This document shows, piece after piece, positions 7,883 through 16,941 of a DNA stretch of 64,000 bases. Position numbers and translations under genes: made by a program. The stretch is from Embleya scabrispora (GTDB lineage: Bacteria > Actinomycetota > Actinomycetes > Streptomycetales > Streptomycetaceae), in assembly GCF_002024165.1 (NCBI RefSeq), contig NZ_MWQN01000003.1:62001-126000 (forward strand), read 5' to 3'. Position 1 is the first letter of the stretch. Every line of letters begins with the position of its first letter. The notes beneath the pieces are model-generated. The model was not told the origin of the DNA. It did no database searches and worked only from the letters and a program-made list of their open reading frames with translations.

Positions 7883-9703
7883 TCAGGGCTCGACGACGGC
7901 GAAGTCGGGGTCGAGGGTGTCGAGCAGGGCGACGAGCCGGGCGAACACCTGCGGGTCGCCCTCGACCTCGACACCGTCGAAGCCCTTGCCCGCCAGCACG
8001 CCCAGCAGTTGGGCCTTGGTCAGGGTCAGGGACAGGCCCACCGGCGTGGCCGGGTGCTCACCGTTCTCGGAACTGCGGTACGTCAGTGCCCCGTTGGACA
8101 GCGTGATGCGCCAGGTGCGGTTCTCGTCGGTGACCGTCCAGTCCATGGTGAGCTTCTCGTCCCACGCGCGCGGCCCGTCGACGCGAATGGCGAGGGAGTC
8201 GATGAGCATGTCGACGGTCAGGGCCATCGCCATCTCGGGGTTGGTGGTCTCGATCGACGTGTGCGCGATGCGCCCGCGCAGTTCCTGGGCGCCCATCAGG
8301 TAGAAGTTGCGCCAGGTGCCGTTCTCCGCGCCGTGCCCGAGCCTTTCGTACACCGACGCGAGCGCCTCCTTGGCCGCGGAGTTCGACGGGTCGGCGAAGA
8401 CCGCGTGCGCCAGCAGGGTGGCGGCGAAGCGCAGGTCGCCGGAGTCGGCGTACTCCCGGCCCTTGGCGGTCAGCGCGGCCACGCCGCCGTAGTCGGCGGC
8501 GAAGCGCTTGGCCTGCTCCACAGGCGGGTGCTCCCACAGGTGGGCGGGGTTGCCGTCGAACCAGCCCATGTAGCGCTGGTAGATCGCCTTCACGTTGTGG
8601 GAGAGCGACCCGTAGTAGCCCCGGTTGGCCCAGCGGTCGGCCACCGCCGGCGGCAACCGGATGTGCTCGGCGATCTCGATACCGGTCAGCCCCCGGTTGG
8701 TCATGCGCAGGGTCTGGTCGTGCATGTACGCCCACATGTCCCGCTGGCTCGCCAGGTGGTCGACGATGCGGTCCCGGCCCCAGGTCGGCCAGTGGTGCGA
8801 CGCGAACGCCACGTCGGCCTCGTCCCCGAACAGCGCGATCGTCTCGTTCAGGTAGTGCGCCCAGATCCGCGTGTCGCGCACCACCGCGCCGCGCAACGTC
8901 AGGATGTTGTGCATGTTGTGGGTCGCGTTCTCCGCCATGCACAACGCCCGCCGGTCCGGGAAGAGGAAGTTCATCTCCGACGGCGCCTCGGTGTCCGGCG
9001 TCATCTGGAAGACGATCCGCACACCGTCGACCGTCTCCTGCTGACCCGTGTGCGTGATGTCCACCGTCGGCGGGATCAACGTGATCGTCCCCGTGGAGGT
9101 CGTCATGCCGAGCCCGCAGCCGATCTGCCCGGCGGGGCCCTTCTCCAGTTCGGCGCCGTACATGTAGACGGCGCGGCGGGTCATCGCGCTGCCCGCGTAC
9201 ACGTTCTCCGCCACCGCGTGCTCCAGGAACCCGGCGGGAGCCAGAATCGGCACCCGCGCGTGCCCGTGCGGCAACACCCCCCGCGCGCCCCCGAAGTGGT
9301 CGACGTGCGAATGCGTGTAGATCAGCCCCGTAACCGGCCGGTCGCCCCGATGCTCCCGGTACAGCGCCAGGGCGGCCGCCGCGGTCTCCGCGGAGATCAG
9401 CGGGTCGATCACGATCACACCCGCGTCGCCCTCGACCAGCGTCATGTTCGACAAGTCGAGGTTGCGGACCTGGTAGATGCCCTCCGTCACCTCGAACAGG
9501 CCCTGTTTGTTGCACAGCCGGCCCTGCCGCCACAGGCTCGGATGCGCGGTCTCCGGGCACTCCCCGTCCAGGAAGGCGTACGCGTCGCCGTCCCAGATCA
9601 CCCGCCCGTCATCGGTACGCGCCACCGCCGGCGACAACGCGGCGACGAACCCGCGCTCGGCATCCTCGAAATCCGTCCGGTCGGAAAAGGCGAGATCAGT
9701 CAT
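7883..9703 (-). CDS. Alkyl-sulfatase-type metallo-beta-lactamase-fold hydrolase
   Basis: A 606-residue enzyme of the SdsA1/BDS1 alkylsulfatase family (type III sulfatases). The metallo-beta-lactamase core carries THSHVDHFGG at 130-139 (His131, His133, Asp135, His136 metal ligands). It is followed by the acidic AENATHNMHN segment and a second ligand-type segment (SHHWPTWGRDRI), a dimerisation region, and a C-terminal SCP2-like domain from about 490. Family members release sulfate from alkyl sulfates such as SDS and are often periplasmic, but no signal peptide is seen here, so it is probably cytosolic. The start at 9703 is by homology, since no SD site is visible; an in-frame ATG at 9721 would add six residues. 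Monocistronic, with an AT-rich promoter region directly upstream. Confidence 0.9.
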   Translation of the reverse strand: MTDLAFSDRTDFEDAERGFVAALSPAVARTDDGRVIWDGDAYAFLDGECPETAHPSLWRQGRLCNKQGLFEVTEGIYQVRNLDLSNMTLVEGDAGVIVIDPLISAETAAAALALYREHRGDRPVTGLIYTHSHVDHFGGARGVLPHGHARVPILAPAGFLEHAVAENVYAGSAMTRRAVYMYGAELEKGPAGQIGCGLGMTTSTGTITLIPPTVDITHTGQQETVDGVRIVFQMTPDTEAPSEMNFLFPDRRALCMAENATHNMHNILTLRGAVVRDTRIWAHYLNETIALFGDEADVAFASHHWPTWGRDRIVDHLASQRDMWAYMHDQTLRMTNRGLTGIEIAEHIRLPPAVADRWANRGYYGSLSHNVKAIYQRYMGWFDGNPAHLWEHPPVEQAKRFAADYGGVAALTAKGREYADSGDLRFAATLLAHAVFADPSNSAAKEALASVYERLGHGAENGTWRNFYLMGAQELRGRIAHTSIETTNPEMAMALTVDMLIDSLAIRVDGPRAWDEKLTMDWTVTDENRTWRITLSNGALTYRSSENGEHPATPVGLSLTLTKAQLLGVLAGKGFDGVEVEGDPQVFARLVALLDTLDPDFAVVEP

Positions 9704-9765
9704 GGCAACTGCAATAACCAAAAAGGCATAGAACTATACAAAGTTGTCCTTCTGCGTCACGATCC
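9704..9765 (-). promoter_or_regulatory. AT-rich upstream region of the sulfatase gene
   Basis: Immediately upstream of the sulfatase start is a short AT-rich tract containing TTGTATAGTTCTATG on the minus strand, which offers a TATAGT -10-like hexamer close to the gene. The short leader and lack of an SD site would fit leaderless or weakly led translation. Inference only. Confidence 0.35.
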
Positions 9766-10342
9766 GGCCGGGGCACCACACCCAACCGTCCGTCGCCCCC
9801 GGCGGCCCCTCACCACTCTCGCGGGCTGGACACGCTTTCCGTCGAGCGTGCGCCGGTGCCGCCCGACGGCGCGATCGGCCGTGTGTCGTCGAGCGATGCC
9901 GCGGGCTCGGCGGGCAGTGGCAGGTCGAGGTGGACGTTCTCCCCCGCGTTGCCATTGAGCGGGGCACGACGGCAGCGACCCGGGGACTCGGGGATTCACA
10001 AGCGCACGAGCGTTCGACGCGTTCACTCCTTCGGTCGGCTGTCGGCTTTTGCCGCGCCGTGTCGCGGCAAGAAGCCCGGGCACGAAGAGCGGCCGTGAGA
10101 TCCGGACCATCGGTCCGAGGATGGCGGTCGCCGAGGGCGGCCGGGCCGGTGTGGTCGTACGCGGAGCGAGGGTTCCGCAATTCGTGGATCAACCACCGTG
10201 TCGCACAAGCGTGTTCGATTCGGCGGCCGGTGTCCGTCGCGTGCCCGACCACTGGAGATCGGCGGCGCCCCGCCCGCGCGAATGTCGGTGCGTCGCGTCG
10301 ATCCGTGGGGCGAACGTCCCACCGGAGACGAAGGAGAAGATG
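9766..10342. other. Intergenic upstream of the cyclodipeptide operon
   Basis: About 580 bases without a credible gene. It should hold the promoter of the methyltransferase-CDPS-P450 operon. No repeats or clear hexamers noted. Confidence 0.4.
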
Positions 10343-11164
10343 ATGGATTCCCAGTTCGACACGGTCGTTGCCGCGTACGAGCGCAGCATGGACGAGATGC
10401 CGTTTCGCGAACATGTCGAGGCGTTCAGTTTCCTGAAGGCGGTCGGTGAGGTCGCCGCGTGCGACGTGCTCGACCTCGGCTGCGGCAGCGGGCTGTACGC
10501 GCGCCGTTTGTGCCACGCGGGGGCGATCCGGGTGCTGGGCATGGACGAGTCGAGCGCCATGGTCGAGCACGCCCGCCGGCGCGAGGAGCGCGAGGGGTTG
10601 GGTGTGGAGTACCTGGCGGCGGACGCCACCGATCCGGCCACCGGCGCGCTGCCGGGCATCGCCGGGAGGTTCGACGTGGTCACGGCCGTATACGTGTTGC
10701 CCTACGCGCCCACCCGCGCGGCGTTGGACGGCTTCTGTGCCACCGCGCGGCGGGCGCTGCGCGCGGAGGGAGGGCGATTCGTGGCCGCGGTCCTCAATCC
10801 CGAGTTCTCCACGGATCCCGAGTGGTATCGCGACTACGGCATGTCGCTGAGTGCGCGACCGTCGCCGGTGGAGGGCACTCCGGGGCACCTGCGGGCGTGG
10901 GTCGGGCCGGACGTCCTGGAGTTGGATTTCTTCCGCTGGTCGAGGGCGGCGCACGAACAGGCCCTGGCGGCGGCGGGATTCGACCGGATCACCTGGATCC
11001 GTCCGACCGTGTCCGAGCAGGGCCGCGCGAGGTACGGGGAGGCGTTCTGGGCCAACTACCTGGCCTGCCCGCACGCGTTGATCGTGGACGCCCAGGCGGG
11101 ACCGCGCGACGAACCCCCCGTCGACGCCCCGGCGAAGAGCATCGATTCCGCAACGGACAAGTGA
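10343..11164 (+). CDS. Class I SAM-dependent methyltransferase
   Basis: A 273-residue Rossmann-fold methyltransferase with motif I DLGCGSG at 44-50 and the acidic residue after strand 2 (GMDESSAMVEHARRR). Strand 4 is at FDVVTAVYVLPYAP. A GGAG site lies 6 bases before the ATG at 10343; an ATG three bases earlier is too close to it. It is the first gene of an operon, 17 bases ahead of the cyclodipeptide synthase. The likely job is N-, O- or C-methylation of the diketopiperazine or of its P450 product, by analogy with other CDPS clusters. The acceptor cannot be read from sequence. Confidence 0.85.
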   Translation: MDSQFDTVVAAYERSMDEMPFREHVEAFSFLKAVGEVAACDVLDLGCGSGLYARRLCHAGAIRVLGMDESSAMVEHARRREEREGLGVEYLAADATDPATGALPGIAGRFDVVTAVYVLPYAPTRAALDGFCATARRALRAEGGRFVAAVLNPEFSTDPEWYRDYGMSLSARPSPVEGTPGHLRAWVGPDVLELDFFRWSRAAHEQALAAAGFDRITWIRPTVSEQGRARYGEAFWANYLACPHALIVDAQAGPRDEPPVDAPAKSIDSATDK

Positions 11165-11181
11165 AGAGAGAGGTTGTCCCC

Positions 11182-11979
11182 ATGAAGTCGACGACCACGG
11201 GCCGGGCACCCCACCGCCCCCTGACGCGTGTTCCGCACGATGGCGCGGCCCCGTCGGATCGGGTCGATCCCGGCGGGTTCCGGGTGGAGGGGCTCGATCT
11301 GCACAGTCATCGCCTGTCCGACCGCCACGGCACGGTCGTGCTGGGTCTGTCGCCGTACAACTCCTTCTACTCCACGCAGACCGTGACCGCGCTGTGTCGG
11401 GACGCCGCAGCTTCCTTCGACGACGTGCACGTCCTCCTCCCGGGGGCGCCCGAGACGGCCCTGCGCCAGATCTGCGCCGGGAAACCGCCGCGGCGGGCCG
11501 TCCTACGTTCCAAGAGGGTCATCCACAACATGCGCAACGTGGCGCGCCGCACCCTGGCCGAATGCGGGGTCTCGGACACGGATTCCCGGGTCCACGTGAT
11601 GACCCGTTTCGCCGGGCATCCGCGCTACCGGGAGATCCGGGGCCGTGTCGAGGCCGCGTATCGCACCTGTGCGCCGATGCGCAACGCGGTGCACACGATG
11701 ACCCGCGCGGCCCTGACCGGCTTCGTCGATGCCGAGCCCACTCCGGCGCAGATGGAGGCGAACGCACGCTACATCTTCGCCGAGGCCCCGCTGTTGCTCG
11801 ACGCGCCCGCCGTGTTGGGGTGCGATCGCGCGCTGTTCGTGTACCACCGCCGCGTGCCCCTGTACGACGTGGTGGCCGGCGGCCGGGTCCCCGGCCTCGA
11901 CGTCGGACCCGGACACGTCCTGTCGGTGTTGACCGACGAGCGGGATCACCCCACCCCCGAGACGAGGCAGGACCGATGA
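11182..11979 (+). CDS. tRNA-dependent cyclodipeptide synthase (CDPS), NYH subfamily
   Basis: A 265-residue enzyme that should use two aminoacyl-tRNAs to make a cyclic dipeptide (2,5-diketopiperazine). Family hallmarks: the nucleophile-loop segment LGLSPYNSFYS with catalytic Ser57 and Asn60; YIFAEAP with Tyr197 and Glu201 in the catalytic YxxxE arrangement; and VYHRRVP with Tyr221-His222. Asn60, Tyr221 and His222 place it in the NYH rather than the XYP subfamily. There is an extra N-terminal stretch of about 35 residues compared with AlbC-type enzymes. The ATG at 11182 has GAGAGAGG upstream; a GTG at 11161 overlapping the methyltransferase stop is possible. Its stop overlaps the P450 start (ATGA), so the two are translationally coupled. 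Amino-acid specificity cannot be deduced by eye. Confidence 0.92.
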   Translation: MKSTTTGRAPHRPLTRVPHDGAAPSDRVDPGGFRVEGLDLHSHRLSDRHGTVVLGLSPYNSFYSTQTVTALCRDAAASFDDVHVLLPGAPETALRQICAGKPPRRAVLRSKRVIHNMRNVARRTLAECGVSDTDSRVHVMTRFAGHPRYREIRGRVEAAYRTCAPMRNAVHTMTRAALTGFVDAEPTPAQMEANARYIFAEAPLLLDAPAVLGCDRALFVYHRRVPLYDVVAGGRVPGLDVGPGHVLSVLTDERDHPTPETRQDR

Positions 11980-13202
11980 CCACGATTCCCGAGGACCTGG
12001 TCTGGCCGGACTCGTTCCCCAACCGCGGCCACGGCCTGCCTCCGGAGATGTTCGATCTCCTGCGGCGGGAGCGTCCGGTGGCCCGGGTGGAGTTCCCCTC
12101 CGGGCACCGGGCGTGGCTGGTGACCCGCCGCGCCGACATCACCATGATCGGTTCCAGTCGGCGGTTCTCGCGCGACATGACGTGTCCCGGTGGGCACCGC
12201 ATCGCCGGAGACGACTTCAACAGCGTGCCGGGCGGCATCTTCAACCTCGATCCCCCGGCCCACACCGCGGTCCGGCGCGTCGTCCAGCCGTTCTTCAATC
12301 CCGCCGCCGCGGTGGCCCTCGAACCTGCCGTCGCCGCGGCCGCGCTCGACCTGGTCACCACGCTGCGGGACGGACCCAACCCGGCCGACCTGCACCGTGC
12401 GTACGCACACCCGCTCGCCGCGACAATGGCGTGCGACCTCATGCGGGTGGCCCCGCGGCAGCGCCGCAAGATCGTGCCCCGTCTGCGTTCCCAGGTCGAC
12501 TACAGCACCGCGCCCGCACGTATCGAGACCTCGACCCGGTGGATGCTCGACTTCGCCGCCGAGGTCATCGACGCCAAGAGCGCCGACCTCAAGGACGAGC
12601 GGGAGGCGCGGGACCCCGTGGAGGCGTTGATCCGGGCACGCCGCGACGGGACGATCACCCGCGAGCAATTGCACGCGACGGTGATGTACCTGTTCGTCAC
12701 CTCGGCCGAACCGGTCACGGGGCCGGTGACCACGGGCGTCTACACCCTGCTGCGGCACGGCGAGCAACTCGCCCGCCTACGGCGCGACCCGGCGCTGTGG
12801 CCCACCGCGGTCGCCGAGCTCCTGCGCCTGCACCACAACGGCATGACCTCGATGCCGCGCGTCGCACTGACCGACACACAGCTGCACGGTGTGCTCATCC
12901 GGGCCGGCGACGCCGTCGTCACCCCCTGGGTGGCCGCGACCTGGGACCCCGAACACTACGCACAGCCCGAGCGGTTCCGCCTCGACCGAAGCACGCGGGA
13001 GGATCCGGCCGTCACCTTCGGCACCGGCCCCCACTTCTGCCTCGGCGTCAACGTCGCCCGGATGTACCTGAAGACCGCGCTCTCGACCCTGTTCCAGCAT
13101 CTGCCGGACCTGGCCCTGGCCGCCAAACACGAGGACATCGCCTGGGAACCGGATACCTACTTGTTCACCCGACCCGTGGAACTGCCGATCACCTGGTCCT
13201 GA
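11976..13202 (+). CDS. Cytochrome P450, diketopiperazine-tailoring candidate
   Basis: A 408-residue class I bacterial P450. The heme-binding loop is FGTGPHFCLG with Cys355 as thiolate ligand; the K-helix ExxR is ELLR at 281-284; the PERF segment is at 331-334. The I-helix reads FVTSAEPVTG (240-249): where most P450s have A/G-G-x-D/E-T, this has T-S-A-E-P, so the proton-relay threonine is replaced by proline. Such changes are reported in P450s that do coupling or other non-standard chemistry; that link is inference here. Start at 11976 overlaps the CDPS stop by four bases. No ferredoxin or reductase gene is adjacent. Expected to oxidise, couple or rearrange the cyclic dipeptide. Confidence 0.9.
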   Translation: MTTIPEDLVWPDSFPNRGHGLPPEMFDLLRRERPVARVEFPSGHRAWLVTRRADITMIGSSRRFSRDMTCPGGHRIAGDDFNSVPGGIFNLDPPAHTAVRRVVQPFFNPAAAVALEPAVAAAALDLVTTLRDGPNPADLHRAYAHPLAATMACDLMRVAPRQRRKIVPRLRSQVDYSTAPARIETSTRWMLDFAAEVIDAKSADLKDEREARDPVEALIRARRDGTITREQLHATVMYLFVTSAEPVTGPVTTGVYTLLRHGEQLARLRRDPALWPTAVAELLRLHHNGMTSMPRVALTDTQLHGVLIRAGDAVVTPWVAATWDPEHYAQPERFRLDRSTREDPAVTFGTGPHFCLGVNVARMYLKTALSTLFQHLPDLALAAKHEDIAWEPDTYLFTRPVELPITWS

Positions 13203-13607
13203 GTCGGCCGTGCCGGGGGTCGGCGGGCCGTCGGCGGCCGGTCGGCGATGCACACCCGTGACGAACGCCGGTCGCGGGCCCGGCCTCGGACGTCGCCGGC
13301 GTGGCGGTCATGGCACCACGACACAACCAATCGTATGGTTGCTTCATGGAAGACCCCCGCACCCCGACTCGCCCACCCGGGCGCCATCGCCGCCCGGCCG
13401 TCCCCCAGCCCACCGACGACGAGACGCGCTTCCCGGCCGACGCCCCCGCGCACGTCCGGGATCGGCAAAAGCCACCTCCGGCGCCGCCGGACGTCGCGGA
13501 AGGAGGGCACGTGATGTCACCCGGTGCGTGACGACCGTTGCGTGAACCGCGGCGCGGACGGAAGATGCGGTCAGGCCGCACGGGTGGCACGCGGACCGGG
13601 GGGATGT
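13203..13607. other. Intergenic with a small inverted repeat
   Basis: About 400 bases between the P450 and the regulator. CAACCA-ATCGTA-TGGTTG at 13324-13341 is a 6-bp-arm inverted repeat and could be an operator or include a -10 element (TATGGT) for the regulator transcript. A proline-rich ORF of about 60 codons begins just after it (near 13346), but its composition does not look like a real protein. Confidence 0.4.
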
Positions 13608-15017
13608 ATGCCCAAGCGCGAACCCAACACACAACTGGCCGCGCTGCTGACCGAGATCGGGTGGAGCGCCGGCGACCTCGCCCGCAGGGTCAACGCGGCC
13701 GGCGCCGCACACGGGGTTCGGTTGAGGTACGACCGCACGGCGGTGGCGCACTGGCTCGGCGGAACGCGCCCTCGCCACCCCGTCCCCGCGCTGGTCGCCT
13801 CCGTCCTCAGTCACGGCAGCGGGCGGTCGATATCACCGGAGGAGATCGGGTTGACGCCCGTCCCCGCACCCGGACCACTCGTCCGGCGCCGCCGACCCGA
13901 AGCGGTCGACGCCGCGCAATGCCTGCGAGACCTGTGCCGGGCCGACCTCGACCCCACCCGTCACGCCGCGCTGGCCCGCAGCGTCTACTCCCCCACCGCA
14001 GTCGACGGGCGGGCGTCCGCGTCTCGTGCGCCGACGAATCCACCTCGCCTCGTCGGCCGGGTCGACGCCGGCCGCGCGGCCTCGCGCACCGCACGCGAAC
14101 TGACGCAGACGTTCGCCGACCTCTCGGCCCGCCACGGCGGCCGACGGATCCGGGCCTGGCTCGCCCTCTACCTCGCCCGGGACGCCGGACACCTGCCCGC
14201 CGCCTCGGATTCGCCCCGACTGCACGCACAACTGCTCGTCGACGTCGCGCAACTGACCCACCTGCTCGCCGAAACGACGGCGGACTCCGGTCACCCGGGG
14301 CTGGCCCGCGCCTACTTCGAGATCGCCCTCGACCTCGCCGACGAAGCCGACGACGACCGCATGCACGCCATCACACTGCGCGCGATGAGCGTCCAGGCCA
14401 TGCGCCTGGGACACCACGAACACGCCTTCCGCCTGGCCGACGCCGCGGTGGAGCGCGCGGGCACCGCCCCCGACGCCGCCGTCCTGGCGTTCCTGCTCAC
14501 CCAACGCGCCCACAGCGGCGCCATCATCGGACGAAGGCACCGGGCCAGAGCGGATCTGCGGGCAGCCGAACACCACCACGACCGGTCCACGGCCCTGCCC
14601 GGCCCGTTCACCTCGTACACCCCCGCCGCGCGACACTTCCGCAGCGGCCAGGCGCTGCGGGCCCTCGGCGAAATCCCCAACGCCATCGCCTGTCTCGAGG
14701 CCGCCCGAAGCCGCGGCCCCCTCAACCGGCGGGCGACCGCACTCACCGAGGCCACCCTCGCCGAAACCCTGGCCGACATCGGACACCTCGAAGCGGCCTG
14801 CGCCCACTGGAACGTCTTCCTCGACCTGCGCCCCCATCTGGACTCCGCCGAGATCGAACGAGCCCGCGCCCGCATGCACGAAGCGCTGCACCGCTTTCCG
14901 CACCAACGCGACTGCACCCGCCTGCGACAACGCGAACAAGCCCTGGAGTCCCCCACCGCGTCGAGGTCCGCCCCACCCCGAGCCGACGCCGCACCCGGGC
15001 ATTCGGCAACGACCTGA
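13608..15017 (+). CDS. Helix-turn-helix regulator with TPR-like C-terminus
   Basis: A 469-residue protein. Residues about 8-75 resemble the XRE-type DNA-binding start of actinomycete regulators (LAALLTEIGWSAGDLARRVN, then the WLGG motif). From about 160 to 430 it is helical and repetitive with TPR-like pairs (LARAYFEIALDLADEADDDR, FRLADAAVERAG, ALGEIPNAIACLEAAR). The C-terminus is low complexity. The start at 13608 follows a G-rich SD site. This architecture is common in Streptomyces regulators of development and secondary metabolism. Same strand and 405 bases past the P450, so it is a candidate controller of the diketopiperazine operon, though it has its own upstream region. The ligand or partner is unknown. 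Confidence 0.75.
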   Translation: MPKREPNTQLAALLTEIGWSAGDLARRVNAAGAAHGVRLRYDRTAVAHWLGGTRPRHPVPALVASVLSHGSGRSISPEEIGLTPVPAPGPLVRRRRPEAVDAAQCLRDLCRADLDPTRHAALARSVYSPTAVDGRASASRAPTNPPRLVGRVDAGRAASRTARELTQTFADLSARHGGRRIRAWLALYLARDAGHLPAASDSPRLHAQLLVDVAQLTHLLAETTADSGHPGLARAYFEIALDLADEADDDRMHAITLRAMSVQAMRLGHHEHAFRLADAAVERAGTAPDAAVLAFLLTQRAHSGAIIGRRHRARADLRAAEHHHDRSTALPGPFTSYTPAARHFRSGQALRALGEIPNAIACLEAARSRGPLNRRATALTEATLAETLADIGHLEAACAHWNVFLDLRPHLDSAEIERARARMHEALHRFPHQRDCTRLRQREQALESPTASRSAPPRADAAPGHSATT

Positions 15018-15298
15018 CCCACCCCCGGGGCATCACCGTCTCCTCGTCCCGCTCCAACGCACGTCGGGCGGACCGCTGTCGCGACCATCTCGGGCAGTAC
15101 CCGCACCGCATCCGAGGCGTCGGTGCCGGGGGCGGGGATCGGCCACCGGAACACCAACGACGACTGGGTGTCGAACCCCGAGGCCGTGTCCTTCGACAAG
15201 TGCTGATCGCCAGGAGCCGGCGCGCGAAGTCGCGGCGGGGCGGATCGCAGCGCTCGACGCGTTGGGGATGCGCCGGACATGGCGGTGCGTGCGACGGA

Positions 15299-15328
15299 AG
15301 GGCCGGCCCGATTCCTGGGGCCGGCCCT
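15299..15328. terminator. Perfect 11-bp hairpin between convergent genes
   Basis: AGGGCCGGCCC at 15299-15309 and its exact complement at 15318-15328 enclose an 8-base loop. It lies between the converging regulator and serine hydrolase genes, so a bidirectional terminator role is likely. The rest of 15018-15541 shows no gene. Confidence 0.6.
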
Positions 15329-15541
15329 CCCTGCCCGCCCCCGTTCACGAAAGCGCTCAAGCCGGTCCATCAGGCTCCGACCGAGACGGATGGGCGCTCG
15401 CGGAGGAGGCCGGGTACGGCGGTATCGCCGCCTATGCCGAAGAGTTGCGCAGACGGCGCGACCGGTCGATGGGCCGGTGGGCCGGTTCGAGCGCCTGGGG
15501 CGGCCGATGTCCGGGCGGGCGCCGGTGGCCGGGGCCGGTTG

Positions 15542-16894
15542 TCAGGCGATGCGGCGGTTGAGGCGACTGTGGTAGCGGACGGCTGAGACGATTCCGTCGG
15601 CCTTTTGCACGAAGCCGACGAGGGGGCCCGGTGTCCCGTCGTCGGAGAGTGTGATCAGGCAGTCGGGTCCGGCGAGCGCGACCCGGTCCGCGCCCTCCAA
15701 CTCGATGACGTACCCGCCCTCGCGGATGGTCGCGCCGTTCGCGACGATCGCCATCTCGCCGTGGCGCGAGCCGGGGACGATCGAGATGGTGCCGTAGAAG
15801 CCGCAGTCGTACGTTCCCCGCAACGCGGACGCCAGATCGGCGGGTATCGGCGCCGCGCTCGGGGTTGCGCGGGAGACGCCCGCGGCGTCCAGAATGGTCT
15901 TCTCCACTTCGCTCACGATCCCCCCGCCGTGCAGTGAATTGGTCAGGACCGCGTAGGACAGGCCAACCGAGGGCATGAGCACCATTCGGGAGGCGTATCC
16001 GATGGTCAGACCGCTGTGTGAGACGACCCGGTGACCGCCGAGTTCGTCGAGGTGCCAGGCCAAACCGATGTCGTGGCCTTGGATACCCTGGCCGGCCAGC
16101 GGCTCGAACAGCCGCCGGGGAGCAGCGTCGGAGAGCGACCACGCGGCGTACCGCAGCAGGTCGGCGACGTTGGAGATCACCCCGCCGCCCGGTACGTCCC
16201 AGCCGGGGAGTTGCCAGTGGCGTTGCCAACCGCGGTCGATCAGGAGTTCCGCGGAGCCGTCGGCGGCGCGGCCGTGTGGCGCGGCCACGCGGTGGAAGAT
16301 CGCCTCGTCGGCCGAGGTGCCGGTGATCTCCATCCCGGCCGGGCCGATCACCAGTTCGCGCAACAGATCGGCGTAGGGGCGACCGGTCGCGCGCTCGACC
16401 GCGGCGGCGGCCAGCATGATGCCTGGGCCGCTGTAGGTGAAGTCCGTCCCCGGCTCGAACATCAGCGGCTGGTGGATGAAGTGTCGTAGGGATGCCTGGA
16501 TACTGTCGTCGCAGTGGTCGGCGAGTATCCGGGGCGCGTCGGCGATCATGTTCTGTGCGTCGATGCCGGACGTGTGCGTGATCGTGTGGCGCAGGGTGAT
16601 GCGCTCGTCGATGCCCGAGCCGGCGTCGAACAACGGCGCGACGGGTGAGTCGAGGTCCAGGGCGCCTTGCTCCAGCAGACGGCCGATGACGGCACCGAGC
16701 AGCGTTTTGGAGATCGATCCCACCTGGAACAGGGTGTGGGGATCGACCGCGATCGGGTGGGCCACGTTGGTGACGCCGTAGCCGGTCGTCAGTGTCCGCC
16801 CGTCGAGGGTGACTCCCACCGCGACACCGGGGACGTGGTGCTGCGCGATCAGTTCCGGGACAACGGCATCGAGCCGGGCGTGCAGGTCGGTCAC
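15542..16894 (-). CDS. Beta-lactamase-fold serine hydrolase / peptidase
   Basis: A 450-residue class C beta-lactamase/D-aminopeptidase/esterase-fold enzyme. The nucleophile motif SxxK is SISK at 60-63; the YxG-type tyrosine is in TYSGPG (Tyr154); the HxG element (SHSG) lies near 300. A C-terminal beta-barrel-like domain of about 120 residues follows. No signal peptide, so cytosolic. GTG 16894 is chosen because AAGGAG lies 8 bases upstream. It is the last gene of the peptide ABC importer operon, 47 bases after the permease, so it probably hydrolyses an imported peptide, ester or D-amino-acid compound. A role as an antibiotic-resistance enzyme is less likely given this context. Confidence 0.85.
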   Translation of the reverse strand: MTDLHARLDAVVPELIAQHHVPGVAVGVTLDGRTLTTGYGVTNVAHPIAVDPHTLFQVGSISKTLLGAVIGRLLEQGALDLDSPVAPLFDAGSGIDERITLRHTITHTSGIDAQNMIADAPRILADHCDDSIQASLRHFIHQPLMFEPGTDFTYSGPGIMLAAAAVERATGRPYADLLRELVIGPAGMEITGTSADEAIFHRVAAPHGRAADGSAELLIDRGWQRHWQLPGWDVPGGGVISNVADLLRYAAWSLSDAAPRRLFEPLAGQGIQGHDIGLAWHLDELGGHRVVSHSGLTIGYASRMVLMPSVGLSYAVLTNSLHGGGIVSEVEKTILDAAGVSRATPSAAPIPADLASALRGTYDCGFYGTISIVPGSRHGEMAIVANGATIREGGYVIELEGADRVALAGPDCLITLSDDGTPGPLVGFVQKADGIVSAVRYHSRLNRRIA

Positions 16895-16941
16895 GGCGGC
16901 TTCTCCTTGGATGGGGGTTCGTCGCGCTGCCATGGCGTGGG

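Noticed and set aside
7787-9958. Plus-strand open frame of 723 codons
   Set aside because: Antisense shadow of the alkyl-sulfatase gene; Gly/Arg/Val-rich composition typical of high-GC shadows.
13301-13531. Proline-rich ORF between the P450 and the regulator
   Set aside because: Low complexity and no SD site; more likely a chance frame around a promoter/operator region.
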